In this document: piece after piece, positions 19,370 to 29,390 of the stretch
Position numbering within the stretch: the first letter of the stretch is position 1
Layout of the letters: the number at the start of each line of letters is the position of its first letter
Source: Endotrypanum monterogeii
Lineage: Eukaryota; Euglenozoa; Kinetoplastea; Trypanosomatida; Trypanosomatidae
Direction of reading: 5' to 3'
NCBI GenBank assembly: GCA_000333855.2
Contig: CM007316.1
Location: 682,093-715,764 of the forward strand
Length of the DNA stretch: 33,672 nucleotides
Position numbers and translations under genes: made by a program
Notes under the pieces: model-generated
What the model was told of the DNA's origin: nothing
Seen by the model: the letters and a program-made list of their open reading frames with translations, nothing else
Database searches by the model: none

Positions 19370-20150
19370 TAAACCCCTCGAACGTCCCCTACACCCCCAC
19401 GAAGCCTCGCGCTCAGCCTGCCTAGAAGCCACGACGCGCGGTGTGTGCGGTGACAAGCGACACGCGACGAGCCGCACACCTCCCCTCCACGTGCACCACG
19501 CTCACGGACTCGCCCCGGTGTCAATACAGCGGCAGCGGTGGCACTGCTAACAGGCACACCCCCACTCGAGGTCGGAATGCGCACCAGAAGCGGCTCCGCC
19601 GGTGTCGGTCGAGGGCGGCATCTGAGACCCTCTCAGCTCGACCAGCCGCTCCTGTGCCTCTCGGTTTAGCCTCAAACAGGTCTCTTCCTTGCAGAGTAAC
19701 GGGAGTCCCCGCGCTGCGGATGGTTGCACTCCATGGAAGTGTCCAGCGAGAGGGATCCCCGTCGCCGTGTTTCTATCGCCTGCGTCTGGTCAGCTCATTC
19801 GGAGACACCTAAAACATACCGCAATCACACTGCGCCTGCGCACACCTCGACATCCATCCCTCGACAGATATCGTTGGCTTCCCGGCACATCTCGCCGTAT
19901 ATATCTGCTAAATGAAGGTGATGCTCTGTAGATGTAGTGCGCAATGCCCGCCATGGCTGGACAGCATCGCCATCGGAGGACGGGCCGGGTGGGGAAGGCG
20001 GGGGGACTCACTAGGCCTGTACCCTGCCTCGGGCAATCGCCTGGGAGAGTCCTTGTATTCGGAGGGCTCTCAACACCGGGGCGTGGGAGCACACAACACT
20101 TATTCACTCCCGCCGTGTGACCACCGAAATTCGTACTCTTCTCCGCACAC
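19370..20150. mobile_element. GC-rich island, possible degenerate retroposon (SIDER-like)
   Basis: About 780 bp clearly richer in G+C than the surrounding spacer, with abrupt edges: a TG microsatellite on the left and A/T-rich DNA with an A11 run (20170-20180) on the right. All frames contain stops and none looks like a known protein. Size, composition and position in a presumed 3' UTR or spacer fit a truncated, non-coding ingi/L1Tc-derived retroposon such as the Leishmania SIDERs. A pseudogene or structural RNA cannot be excluded. No target-site duplication was established by eye. Confidence 0.3.
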
Positions 20151-20731
20151 ATTTCTTTTTCTGATGTGTATAAAAAAAAAAAGAGGGTATCATGATATTA
20201 CACCAAAACTCTGATGCATCGCATCCGATTCACCGGACATCTGGGTATATATAGTTAATAACTATTACAAAAATGAACCAATAGTTTTTTTCTCCACGTG
20301 ATAATCACAGCGGTTGCAGAGAGCAATGGCAACGTCCTTTAACATAGTGCATAAGAAAAAACTTCACTCTTTGGGGACAACATTCTGCTCCCGCCCTTTT
20401 TTTCCCTCACCGCTGGTGATACTGTGTCCCCCCCCCCATCATCTCCGTTCTCCTGCGTACTGCCCTTCAAGACGGACGACATGACACAGTGATAAAAAAA
20501 AATTGTTTTTAAGGAAACAAATTCAAAGTCGAGAATATCGATGAAGAAACGGCGTCAAGTAACCCTATCGACAAGAGATAAAAATTTTCTCCACTATAAG
20601 CATGGGGATAGGAAACAAAATAAGAAAAACAGCCACACACTCAAAAAGAATTTAAAGATTAAGTGCTGTTCGATGCTTAGCAGAATGCCGAGAAGACATG
20701 CACACCCACACACATATATGGAGCCATATAC

Positions 20732-20760
20732 CTCTCTCTCTCTCTCTCTCTATATATATA
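20732..20760. repeat. Compound (CT)n(TA)n microsatellite
   Basis: About ten CT units followed by about five TA units. Confidence 0.95.
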
Positions 20761-21512
20761 TCCCCCTGTAGCTCGGATTTGAGCAGCATCCTTCTTTGGG
20801 TAAAAGAATTAGGAAGTGAGCTACCATCAAAATATTTCCGGGCCGCTGTAGCAGCTCGTGAGGAAAGGAGTCGACAAGTCTTCAAGGACTCTTGCTATCG
20901 GCTTGTTTTTTTGTGCGTGTGTGTGTCTGCAGGCAGTACTGCTCTTTAGAAGAAAAAAAAAGGAGAATATTGTGTTTTGCTGTGGTTGTTTTCGTTTAAA
21001 AAAAAAAAAACTGCGACGTCGAAGCTCTGAATCAGACCAGAGAGGTCAAGCCGGGCAAAAGACGGGGAACATGAAGAGAGCCCAAACGCTATGATGATAT
21101 AATCCAGCCACAAAAAAAAAAAATGGAGGCCAATATACAAACACGGGAATGCAGGAAAAAAAAGGAGGAAAATATGGGAGCGCTGTAAGCGAAGATCAGT
21201 GAAGGAAGCTCCATCTTGACAAACAGAGATTGGAACAAGTACTCGAATATAAACACACGCATACGTACACACAAAAAGAAAGTGCACGTAATGCCAAGTG
21301 CAACGTCACCTTATCCGGAATAACGCATGCGAAACCGATAGTAATGGTGGGAACAGGCGAGAAAGAGATTATCTCTGGGGTGCATCGATAAATCTTTTTA
21401 GACGACAATAGGATAGAGTCTTCACAGGCCTAAATATGTGAGGCGATCTGCATCTCAGTGACTCCCACATCTCACACACCTGCATGGCTTCTTCATAATT
21501 GGGAGAAGGGAA

Positions 21513-21535
21513 GGAGGGAGGGAGGGAGGGAGGGG
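21513..21535. repeat. (GGGA)n tetranucleotide repeat
   Basis: Five to six GGGA units. A similar GAGGGG-type stretch lies at about 22376-22400. Confidence 0.85.
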
Positions 21536-22929
21536 AAGAGGGACGAAAAGGAGGGAGCAAGCGGGAAGCCCATCAAGTGATGCGGAAACATAACCACCAC
21601 GACTACATCATAATACTTGAACAGACAGAGAAACAGATATACAGAAGACACGCAGAGAGTCATACACACGATTAAATAATCGGAAACAGAAACGATCTAC
21701 CCCTTTCGTAGTAAACGAAACAGGGAAGAAAAAGTTTGTTGCCGGGTGCTCTCGTATATTTGAATACGTCCTTCGTCACTTCCTCATACTTCCTCCATCC
21801 CCTGCTAATACATGGGGGAGAAAATTAGTTTTTTTTTGTTGTTGTTGTTTTGTGGCAGGACGCCGAACGACGCGCCAAAGAGAAAAAAAAAAGGGCAAAA
21901 AGGAAGATGCACACATGTATGCGGACGCACACACTGAAAACAAAAAAAAAACGCAACAGCAATAATACGACGACCACGCATACAATCAAGAAAAGGGATT
22001 AGGTTCGAACAGACGAAAAAAAAGACGCACGGATGCAAACATGCACATACACACACACCAACTTTGGGCAGGATGACAGAAACAGTGCGACAGAACACAA
22101 AATGGGGTGAGGTCTGGGGGGAATAAGGGTATGAAAGAGAGACCACCACAGAGGCTGAGGCGTAGAAGCATTCCTTCATCGCCCCCTCCACCCCCCCGAC
22201 AAAAAAAAAAAATTCAATCGCTTGATAAACAGGGAGCACTTTGGCAAGGACTTGGAGACCACAACCTAACGAAGAGGGGAGGAAGAAAGCAGCACAATCA
22301 AATGTGCAGGGGACAAACCACATCATGAGGAAAAGAGATCAAAATAACGAGAGACACTGGCGAGGAGGGGAAAGAGAGGGGAGGGGAGGGGAAGGAGGAG
22401 CAAAGGACGCAAGGATCTGTAATACAGTGTAGAAAAAAAAAAAAAGAACACGAGGAGAGAGCATACATATGACAAAAAAAAAAAAGCTACAAACGGGAGA
22501 TAAAAAAAAAAAAAACTGCAGGGTAAGTGCAAAATAAAAAAGAAAGGGGAAGAAAGGAAAGGAGAAGAGAAAAACCAACAAAAAAACTAAAAAATGCTTT
22601 TTTTTTGATAGTCGCAGAAAAAAAAAAACGGCATCTTTGTCTCGGCAGCAACACCTCAGAGGAATGCTTCGTCTTGTTTTAACAGGGTAGGAAGGGTATG
22701 GAAAGAAAGAGAGAGGTAGGAAAAAGGTGGGGCGAGGAAAGGGAATTTAAATAATAAAAAAAGGGGTTTAAAGGAAATAAACAAAAAAAAATTGAACCCA
22801 AATCATTTTCAATTCAGCCTATTCTTCTTTACCTACACAGTCTACAGACGCTCTGGAAAATATTTCCCGCCAGCACCAGAGCCATGCAGCAGAAGTACCG
22901 AGAACCATATGCAAAACAAAAAACAAGCG

Positions 22930-22962
<33 letters not shown>

Positions 22963-22966
22963 GTAT
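22930..22966. repeat. (TA)n microsatellite
   Basis: Interrupted TA repeat of about 37 bp. Confidence 0.95.
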
Positions 22967-23560
22967 GCGCCGTATGCTGATGTTCTGAGAAGTGCTCGGT
23001 ATCGTCCGTCCTTTGCGCGTATGTTACGGAGTACAGAAAAAAAAACATGAAAATTGGGTGGGTAGGTGAGGGCTTCGGTAAACGATGCTTGCTGAACCAC
23101 AGACAGGAGGCAACGATTGACGAGGTGATATGAAACCATAAGGTCACCGGTTCCCCCGCTTGTTAACACACACAAACGCTCGCGCGCAAGAGGCAAAAAA
23201 AAAAAACAGGAGCGGCATGGCACGGATTGAGCACACAGACACAAAGACGCGAACGAATTTTCTCCAAATGACCGGATCGTTTGGGATTCATCGCGTCTTG
23301 AAAAAGGATTGAAAATGCGACGACTGCGAGCCTTACACAGATGTGCTGCCCACGGGTAGACAATGCTCCCGCCCCCTCTCCCCCCTCCCTTGGAGTGATC
23401 GGTGCACTCGTACACCGCTTCAAATAAAGACGCAGACGAGGTAGAGGACGAGGAAAAGCATTACCGAAACCTACTGAATGAGCAACACGCTCCATTTGTG
23501 GTAGAATTAAAGGGGAAGCCATGTACAAACACCATTGTCTGTCGCTGCACACGTCTGATA

Positions 23561-23629
23561 TTATATACTATATATAAATAAATATATATATATATATATA
23601 TATATAATTTTTTTTTTTTGGGGGGGGGG
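23561..23629. repeat. (TA)n followed by T12 G10
   Basis: About 45 bp of TA-rich repeat, then a T-run (23608-23619) joined directly to a G-run (23620-23629). Confidence 0.95.
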
Positions 23630-24053
23630 AATAAAGCATTGAAGAAAATTCATGCATGATAGAGAAGCAACGAAACGATAATCGACGGCTATTTTCCCTT
23701 TTTCATTCTTTTTGTTGCTGCGTCTGTTACTAAAGGCAATAGAGTTAAACAAAGGACTCAATATGGAGGAGGGGCGACAGCACGATGGGCATCTTTCTCC
23801 CGTCCACCTTCACCAGCACCCTCCCTGTTTCGCATGGGCTTTCCTGTGCCTACATGTCTCAATACAAGAGGACGACAACATGAGACGCGCAGTCGGTGCA
23901 CCGAGAGACACAGGTAGAGAAAGCTAAGGAACAGGGCAGGAGCAGTAGGAAGATATGTGAACCTGCTAATAGAAAGTAATCACCAAAAAAAAAAGGAAAA
24001 AAGATATCGGATGCTTTACCTCAACTACTCGCACTCTGGAGAACAATACAATC

Positions 24054-24081
24054 TGTGTGTGTGTGGGAGGGGGGGGGGGGG
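24054..24081. repeat. (TG)n then G13 run
   Basis: Short TG repeat followed, after GGGA, by thirteen consecutive G (24069-24081). Confidence 0.9.
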
Positions 24082-24419
24082 CAAGGAGAGCTGGACCAGA
24101 GAAGGGTGAGGTACACACACCTCCACTTGGAAGAAACAACGAAAACGAGCGAAAGAGATGAGCTTGGGTATTTCCGCGTCTCTACAAACAACAGCGGCAG
24201 CAAAAAGAAATTGATCGAGAAATAAATGTACAGCGAATAAGGAAGGAAATTTCTAACGGAAGGGGCAACAAAGTCTCTGATGACCATATGCACAAAAGAA
24301 AGAGTGTGTATACGCACCTTCCCCTGGATGAAGACATCCTTCGGAGAAGGAACGAGCATCATTGTCTCTCTCACGCTGAACAAACTCTTTCATGTATCTC
24401 CGGTATCTTCATCTTTATC

Positions 24420-24444
24420 TTTTTTTTTTTTTGGGGGGGGGGGG
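24420..24444. repeat. T13 G12 homopolymer junction beside the kinase stop
   Basis: Thirteen T then twelve G on the plus strand. On the transcribed strand this is C12 then A13, beginning two bases after the kinase TGA (24449-24447). Confidence 0.95.
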
Positions 24445-24446
24445 CT

Positions 24447-26396
24447 TCAATCTATTTGCAAAGCACGCATCAGCACCTGCATCCAGTTGTCCAGTTCTTT
24501 GTCGCTGGCGACACCAAAGGTGATAGAGTTAGAGCTTGACATCGCGATGGCGAACGCATAGGGGGGTTTATAACCGTCGGCGGGAGATGCCGCCGCAGTT
24601 ACACGCACGTGGACATCTTCCACCTCGCACGGACTCACTGACTTGATGGAAGAAAGTGACACTCGCTTGCTGCGCTCACCCCCGCTAACGGCCTCCTTGC
24701 CCTTTGAGAGTGATATGGTGAGCGCAGACCCGTCCAGGGAAAGATACCGCTCCTTCCAGCTACCGTTTGAATTGTGCTTGTATACCACCCCCTCATACCG
24801 CGGCGCAACGCTATCCGCCATGGTACGCAATGTCTCTCTTGTAATTACTTCCTTCCCCTCGGAAATGCCCTGAAGCACAATGGCCTGGTCCGCTGGGTCT
24901 GGAAAGAAGAGCTGCTGCCGATCCATCGCGGGGTTTGCGGCGAGCGCCGCCTCATCAGAGCTGATAAGGGACTGGACGTATTTCTCAAAGACAAACAAAT
25001 AGTGTTGCATCACCGGGGTGTGCAGCAGCTCCTCAGCACTCGGCCGCTTCTCGGGCGATTTCTCGAAAATCGAGGCGAGAAGCTCCCGCATATCGTTAGA
25101 GAATCGAACGGGAGTACCGTTCCCTTCCTGCACGACTTCCGTCCCAGGTGAAGGCGGCCCCATAGGTGGAATGAACTCTTTTTCTAGAACACAGGAACGC
25201 AACTCCGGCAAGCCGCTAGCTTCAAAGGGCCGACGTCCGCCCATGAGCATCTCGTAAAGGACGACGCCGGCAGCCCAAATATCGGCCTTCTTGCCGTAGC
25301 GCTTCCCCCTCCACATCTCCGGGGAAAGGTAATACGGAGTGCCAAGAAACGTGCCTGCAATCGTCTCGCTACTGACTGTGCTCTCATACTTCTGAGAGAA
25401 GCCGAAGTCGCCGAGTTTCAGGAAACCACGCGAGGTGAGAAGGACATTCGCACTTTTAATGTCTCGATGAATCATTCGACGTGCGGAAATGTGGTGCAAA
25501 GCCAGCAACAATTGCACAAAGTAGGTCCCCGCCTCCCGCTCTGTCAATAACATCGGCGAAGCGATGGCGTCGGCCTGACCAGTCCCAGGGGGATGCGCTC
25601 CCACATCGTGAAACGGACGTACAGCGGTGGCATTATACAGATTTCGGCGCAGATCACCGTGATCAGCCAGTTCTGTAACAATTATTACTGTCTCATCGTC
25701 GCTGTCAAGGACGTAGTGTTCGTAATATCGGATAATTGCGAAATGATGCGTATGTGCCAAACACATAATTTCCGTCTGCGCATATTGACGATCTTGTGAC
25801 ACCATCGTGCGCAGATCCATAATTTTGGCCACATACAGTCCATTTGGGTGTGTATGGTTCGCCAACACGTTACTCAGAACTTGAGCCTCTAGCGTGGGGT
25901 GCGCATCTGGGTTGTATGCCGGGTTGCGCCTCACCACGTAAGCCTCCCCGTAGGCACCCTTTCCGATCGACTTCATCTTGATGTACTTGCTATTGCTGTT
26001 CTCGTGGCTGATAATGTCACTCAGAGAGATGTAGCCAACGTGGCCCTGGCCATCGCTAATCGGAATAGGCGACGCATTGTTGTCTAGACCTGAGGCTACC
26101 GAGTCGGGGCCGCAATCAGGAGCGCTGACGTCAGGGATACTGCTGCCGGCAATGGGGTGCCCTTGCGACTTCCTCCCGTCGTTAGGGGCTGTGGCCGCTG
26201 GGGCGACACCACCCCTTTTGTGGGACGATGTCTTGCTTTCCCAAACCCTTCCAGGCGCGGCTAGTGGCGTCGGCGCTGATGCAGCGGTGACGGCACAGTC
26301 CCCATGACTACCGCCTGCCACAATATAAGTGCTCTCAGCATCCGTCGCACCCTGTTTGTGGACCGTAATTCCACTCTTCGAGACGCCTCCACCCAT
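24447..26396 (-). CDS. NEK-like Ser/Thr protein kinase with C-terminal PH domain and N-myristoylation signal
   Basis: A 649-aa protein kinase with all catalytic landmarks: glycine loop IGKGAYGEAYVV (144-155), ATP-site lysine K191 in VAKIM, helix-C E209, catalytic loop HRDIKSANVLL (D312, K314, N317), DFGFSQ (D330), GTPYYLSPE (352-360), D372 in ADIWAAG and R451. The sequence is closest by eye to NEK-family kinases. A loop of about 22 residues (260-281) is inserted between beta-5 and helix E. Residues about 534-647 form a pleckstrin-homology domain (YEGVVYKHNSNGSWKERYLS at the start, invariant W638 in LDNWMQVL near the end), expected to bind phosphoinositides or proteins. Kinase-plus-PH NEK proteins are a known trypanosomatid group. 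The N-terminus MGGGVSKS fits the myristoylation rule (Gly2, Ser6), so membrane attachment at both ends is likely. A disordered stretch of about 115 residues precedes the kinase domain. Confidence 0.93.
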   Translation of the reverse strand: MGGGVSKSGITVHKQGATDAESTYIVAGGSHGDCAVTAASAPTPLAAPGRVWESKTSSHKRGGVAPAATAPNDGRKSQGHPIAGSSIPDVSAPDCGPDSVASGLDNNASPIPISDGQGHVGYISLSDIISHENSNSKYIKMKSIGKGAYGEAYVVRRNPAYNPDAHPTLEAQVLSNVLANHTHPNGLYVAKIMDLRTMVSQDRQYAQTEIMCLAHTHHFAIIRYYEHYVLDSDDETVIIVTELADHGDLRRNLYNATAVRPFHDVGAHPPGTGQADAIASPMLLTEREAGTYFVQLLLALHHISARRMIHRDIKSANVLLTSRGFLKLGDFGFSQKYESTVSSETIAGTFLGTPYYLSPEMWRGKRYGKKADIWAAGVVLYEMLMGGRRPFEASGLPELRSCVLEKEFIPPMGPPSPGTEVVQEGNGTPVRFSNDMRELLASIFEKSPEKRPSAEELLHTPVMQHYLFVFEKYVQSLISSDEAALAANPAMDRQQLFFPDPADQAIVLQGISEGKEVITRETLRTMADSVAPRYEGVVYKHNSNGSWKERYLSLDGSALTISLSKGKEAVSGGERSKRVSLSSIKSVSPCEVEDVHVRVTAAASPADGYKPPYAFAIAMSSSNSITFGVASDKELDNWMQVLMRALQID

Positions 26397-26489
26397 GATG
26401 ACCCCGATGACCAGGCACTGGGAGATATCCTGTTATACCTTCGCTCGGTTAAGGCTACTCGTGTTCGGCGCCGCTCGAAACCGCAGCTG

Positions 26490-26586
26490 CTAATAAGAGC
26501 ACAAACCCGTGCACAGATTAAGCGCCAAAAAAAACAAAGGAAACAGCAACACCGAAGGGAGAAAAGAAAATCGTCAAAGAGGAAAT
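26490..26586 (-). promoter_or_regulatory. Predicted trans-splice acceptor for the NEK/PH kinase
   Basis: A T/C-rich minus-strand region (about 26527-26586, including T8) runs to its first AG at 26491-26490. The 93-nt leader has no ATG before the kinase start, so the myristoylation-type N-terminus is the first ATG of the mRNA. Confidence 0.45.
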
Positions 26587-26759
26587 ATGTATATATAACA
26601 ACAACAAGTACTTGGCTGGGATTCTAAAAGAGAAGCAAAAAAAAAAAGGATGAAGGGGCTGCAGACAGCGAATCAAAGCGACGAAAGGAAAGGGGACAAC
26701 CAGGTCGGAGAACGACAGGATGCACACGTTGAATGCAGAAAAGCGAAATGGTGCACAGA

Positions 26760-26788
26760 AACACACACACACACACACACACACACAC
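26760..26788. repeat. (CA)n microsatellite
   Basis: About fourteen CA units upstream of the kinase gene. Confidence 0.95.
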
Positions 26789-27715
26789 GGTCAAGTAAAC
26801 TAAACGAGAAGAATATGTGTGTGTACGCGTGTGTGCGTGAAGCTCACTGAACCTGTTTATGTGTTCAAGGCCTCGGAATTCCAAAAAAAAAAAAGGAAAA
26901 TCCGAAAAGATGGGGAAATATACTAGGGAAAGAAAAAGAAAGAGCACACACGAACTCACACAGACAGGCTGTTACACACTCAAGGAATGGGGTGTACGAA
27001 GAGGTGAAAAATATGTGCAAAAGTGCTCTCTGAGTCGTGGGAAGAACACCACAAACCTGGAGAGATAACACAGCCGTGATGGTGGAGGGAAACAAAAAAA
27101 AAGTCTTTTTTTTTTCGTTCTAGCTTTCTTTTTCTCTGTTGGGAGGTAAGAAGGGTGGGGACTCCGAGAGTGAAGAAGGTACAAAAATAAGTTGAGATGA
27201 GTCCGGTGGATACACACGCAGTCTCGTCAGGGTAAGCACTTCTTTTCACTTGTACCAAACAAATCCCACTGAAAGCAAAGACAATGATTAGACGATCGCT
27301 TGTAGAGATGAGGAAAAGAAAAAGGGGGAAAACAGAACAAGGGGCCGAGATATATGAGGCGTATTCGGGTAGCAGCAGTAAATGTGCGTATCCTATTGAT
27401 ACCCTCCACGCCAGAAGGAGATGGAGGAGAGGTGATAATGTGGGGAGAGCGATGACTAGAACGCTACTACTCCAACGTACAGCAGTGAGACAGTCACAAA
27501 GTTGTACGAAATCAGACACTCAACCCTGTAAGGTACTTGGAGGTCAGAGAAGAAGGGAGGAGGACGAGGAGGAGAGAGAAAATAGAGCGTGGGATCAAAA
27601 AATGCGAGATCATGAGGGGATTAAAAAAAAAAAAAAACAACTCACAATAAAGAGTGATGTGCGCAAGTAAAGCAGGTGAACAAACTCAACGAGAAGAGAA
27701 GGAGAGAAGAAAGTA

Positions 27716-27742
27716 TTTTTTTTTTTTTTGGAACCCCCCCCC
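27716..27742. repeat. T14 and C9 homopolymer pair
   Basis: Fourteen T, GGAA, then nine C. Confidence 0.9.
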
Positions 27743-28970
27743 AGACACACACACTCCCTCTTGTGAGTAGCGTCTTTGCGCGCGTTTTGCAGACTGCGTG
27801 AGTCTCAGAAATCGAAAAGAGACAAAAACAAAATCCCACAGCTGCCCACCAGGGGTGGGGAGAAAAGGGGAGGGGAGTCTGAGAGGGCTCTGGATCGTGT
27901 CTCTGAACAAGTAGAGGAGCAGCCAAAGAAAGGATAAAAAATAAAAATAAAGAGGAGAGACGAGGAGGGATGAGGAAAAAAAGGAAAACTCCTCGAACAG
28001 TGCACTGAACAACAGAATTAATTTCGAGTAATGACCTGATGGGTGGGTGTAGAGGAGGTGAGAGGAACAGAGTGAACCACACACTCACACCGTGGGGTGG
28101 GGATAAAGGAGCCTGTCTTCTCAATGTTTTTTTTCCTTGCCTTCTTCACGCTTCGCCCCCCTCTTTATCACCTGATTTTGCCTGTATCGCACGTCGTCAA
28201 TATCCAAGGGGTAGATCCAATGCACTAGATGACAAGTACACCGCAGCACAGCTACACAAAGGAGGAAAATCCTAACGAAAATAGTGTGCCGAGAATAGAG
28301 GAAGAAAGGGGAGAAAAGGATTGGAGACGGCTGGAGATGGTAACAAAGGCACAGAAAAACACGACAGGAAAGATGATAGAAGTGGTGAAGTAGAGAGAAG
28401 ACAGTCAACGTCCCCCTCCCCTTTTTTTCTTGTAATGTGCGCAGCAGAAGAAAAAAAAAACGAGTCAAGTAGCGGGGGGAAAAATGCTGAAAACTCAGCT
28501 TGAGAAGAGCAATACCCCCACACCACACGAGTTGCGAAATATGATGCGAGGGGGCAGGAAAAAAGAAACGAAAAAAAGGGATAGGCTTTCGCCGGTACCA
28601 ACCTCCTCTCGGCTTCCCTTTTTTTTTTTACCTGAATTATTGTGTCCAGCGACGAAGCCTTTTTTTTTCCCTCGGTGAGGTCGTTTTGGTTACTTTCTCT
28701 TGTGTGCTCCTCTGTTTGTTGATGTTTTTTTTTCTCAATTAGGCCCCCTGTCTTGTATACATCTACAGGGAGGCAGATGAATGAGTCGATTGAGCGTTGA
28801 TAATAGTTATTTGTACCTTTATCTCCACCGCTCACGTAAGGACTGATAGGATATAAACTAATTTGTTAGACGAGCAAAAACACCTCTTTTTTTTTTGCGG
28901 TTATTATTGGTTTTATTAGAGTGCGGCAAGAGAATATGGAGGAAAGAGAGGAAAGGAGAAGCGAATGAGA

Positions 28971-28995
<25 letters not shown>
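28971..28995. repeat. (TA)n microsatellite
   Basis: About twelve TA units in the long spacer, to the left of the candidate intron. Confidence 0.95.
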
Positions 28996-29001
<6 letters not shown>

Positions 29002-29101
29002 AACTGATGGAGAAAAAATATATGCACGTCTTTCAGGTACAGCCAATTGCCGTATTTGAGAACACGTGGATTGTGCTCATGTGAGGACCCTCGGCGTCTG
29101 A

Positions 29102-29103
<2 letters not shown>

Positions 29104-29135
<32 letters not shown>
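29104..29135. repeat. (TA)n microsatellite
   Basis: Sixteen TA units just downstream (minus strand) of the candidate two-exon ORF. Confidence 0.95.
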
Positions 29136-29138
<3 letters not shown>

Positions 29139-29206
29139 CCAAAGTCTGCGCCTTTACTTGAAGAAAAAGGGTATGTGAGGCCACTGAACATGAAAGCTCA
29201 GCACCG

Positions 29207-29390
29207 TCATCTGCTCCGAGACCACGGGGGCGGAATTCCCTCGTCTGAAAAGGGGAGTGCAGTTAGCGAGTATAAAAGAGAAAGGGCTTGATGTAGCTGT
29301 ATAATCGTACATACCGTCAATCGACGACCCTCTCTCACCCACTAACTGGTCACACTCCTCGTATTCCCGGTGAGTCGACAGCGCACACAT
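29207..29390 (-). CDS. Speculative two-exon ORF (37 aa if spliced)
   Basis: The ATG at 29390 opens a frame of 78 codons if read straight through to 29154. If the putative intron 29245-29314 is removed, exon 1 (29390-29315) joins exon 2 (29244-29207) and gives a 37-residue peptide ending DDEGIPPPWSRSR at a TGA. An in-frame TGA lies just upstream of the ATG, and an AG at 29405-29404 could serve as spliced-leader acceptor with a 13-nt leader, though its pyrimidine tract is weak. I do not recognise the peptide. It stands alone in a 6.8 kb spacer and may be chance. Confidence 0.15.
29245..29314 (-). other. Candidate cis-spliced intron, 70 nt
   Basis: On the minus strand the segment starts with GTATGT, has CTAAC 18 nt before its end, then a C/T-rich tract (GCACTCCCCTTTTCAG) ending in CAG. 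These are the canonical 5' splice site, branch-point-like and 3' splice site signals. Confirmed cis-introns in well-studied trypanosomatids are limited to the poly(A) polymerase gene and one RNA helicase gene, so this would be unusual. The 3' part alone could instead be a spliced-leader acceptor. Confidence 0.22.

Larger units (their letters stand above)
18295..24446. other. 6.2 kb spacer between the NEK/PH kinase and SMN
   Basis: Unusually long gap for this gene organisation. It contains many microsatellites, homopolymers and the GC-rich island at about 19370-20150. Open frames are short, repeat-driven or start with non-ATG codons. An ATG-initiated plus-strand frame of 91 codons (18737-19012) ends exactly at the (AAT)n repeat; it is antisense to the cluster and not supported. 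Confidence 0.65.

Noticed and set aside
22001..22020. GGTTCGAA resembling a tRNA T-arm
   Set aside because: The flanking bases do not fold into a cloverleaf and no acceptor stem is visible.
22819..23552. Overlapping minus-strand frames of 129 and 198 codons
   Set aside because: The longest versions begin with GTG, run through TA repeats, and have no pyrimidine tract upstream; an internal ATG at 23522 has the same lack of support.
28272..28835. 187-codon minus-strand frame in the SOD-kinase spacer
   Set aside because: It starts with GTG, and much of the sequence is Phe/Ser/Pro/Leu runs produced by T- and C-rich tracts.
29002..29101. Possible C/D snoRNA (TGATGG ... CTGA)
   Set aside because: The C box deviates from consensus, the spacing is long and no guide match could be judged.
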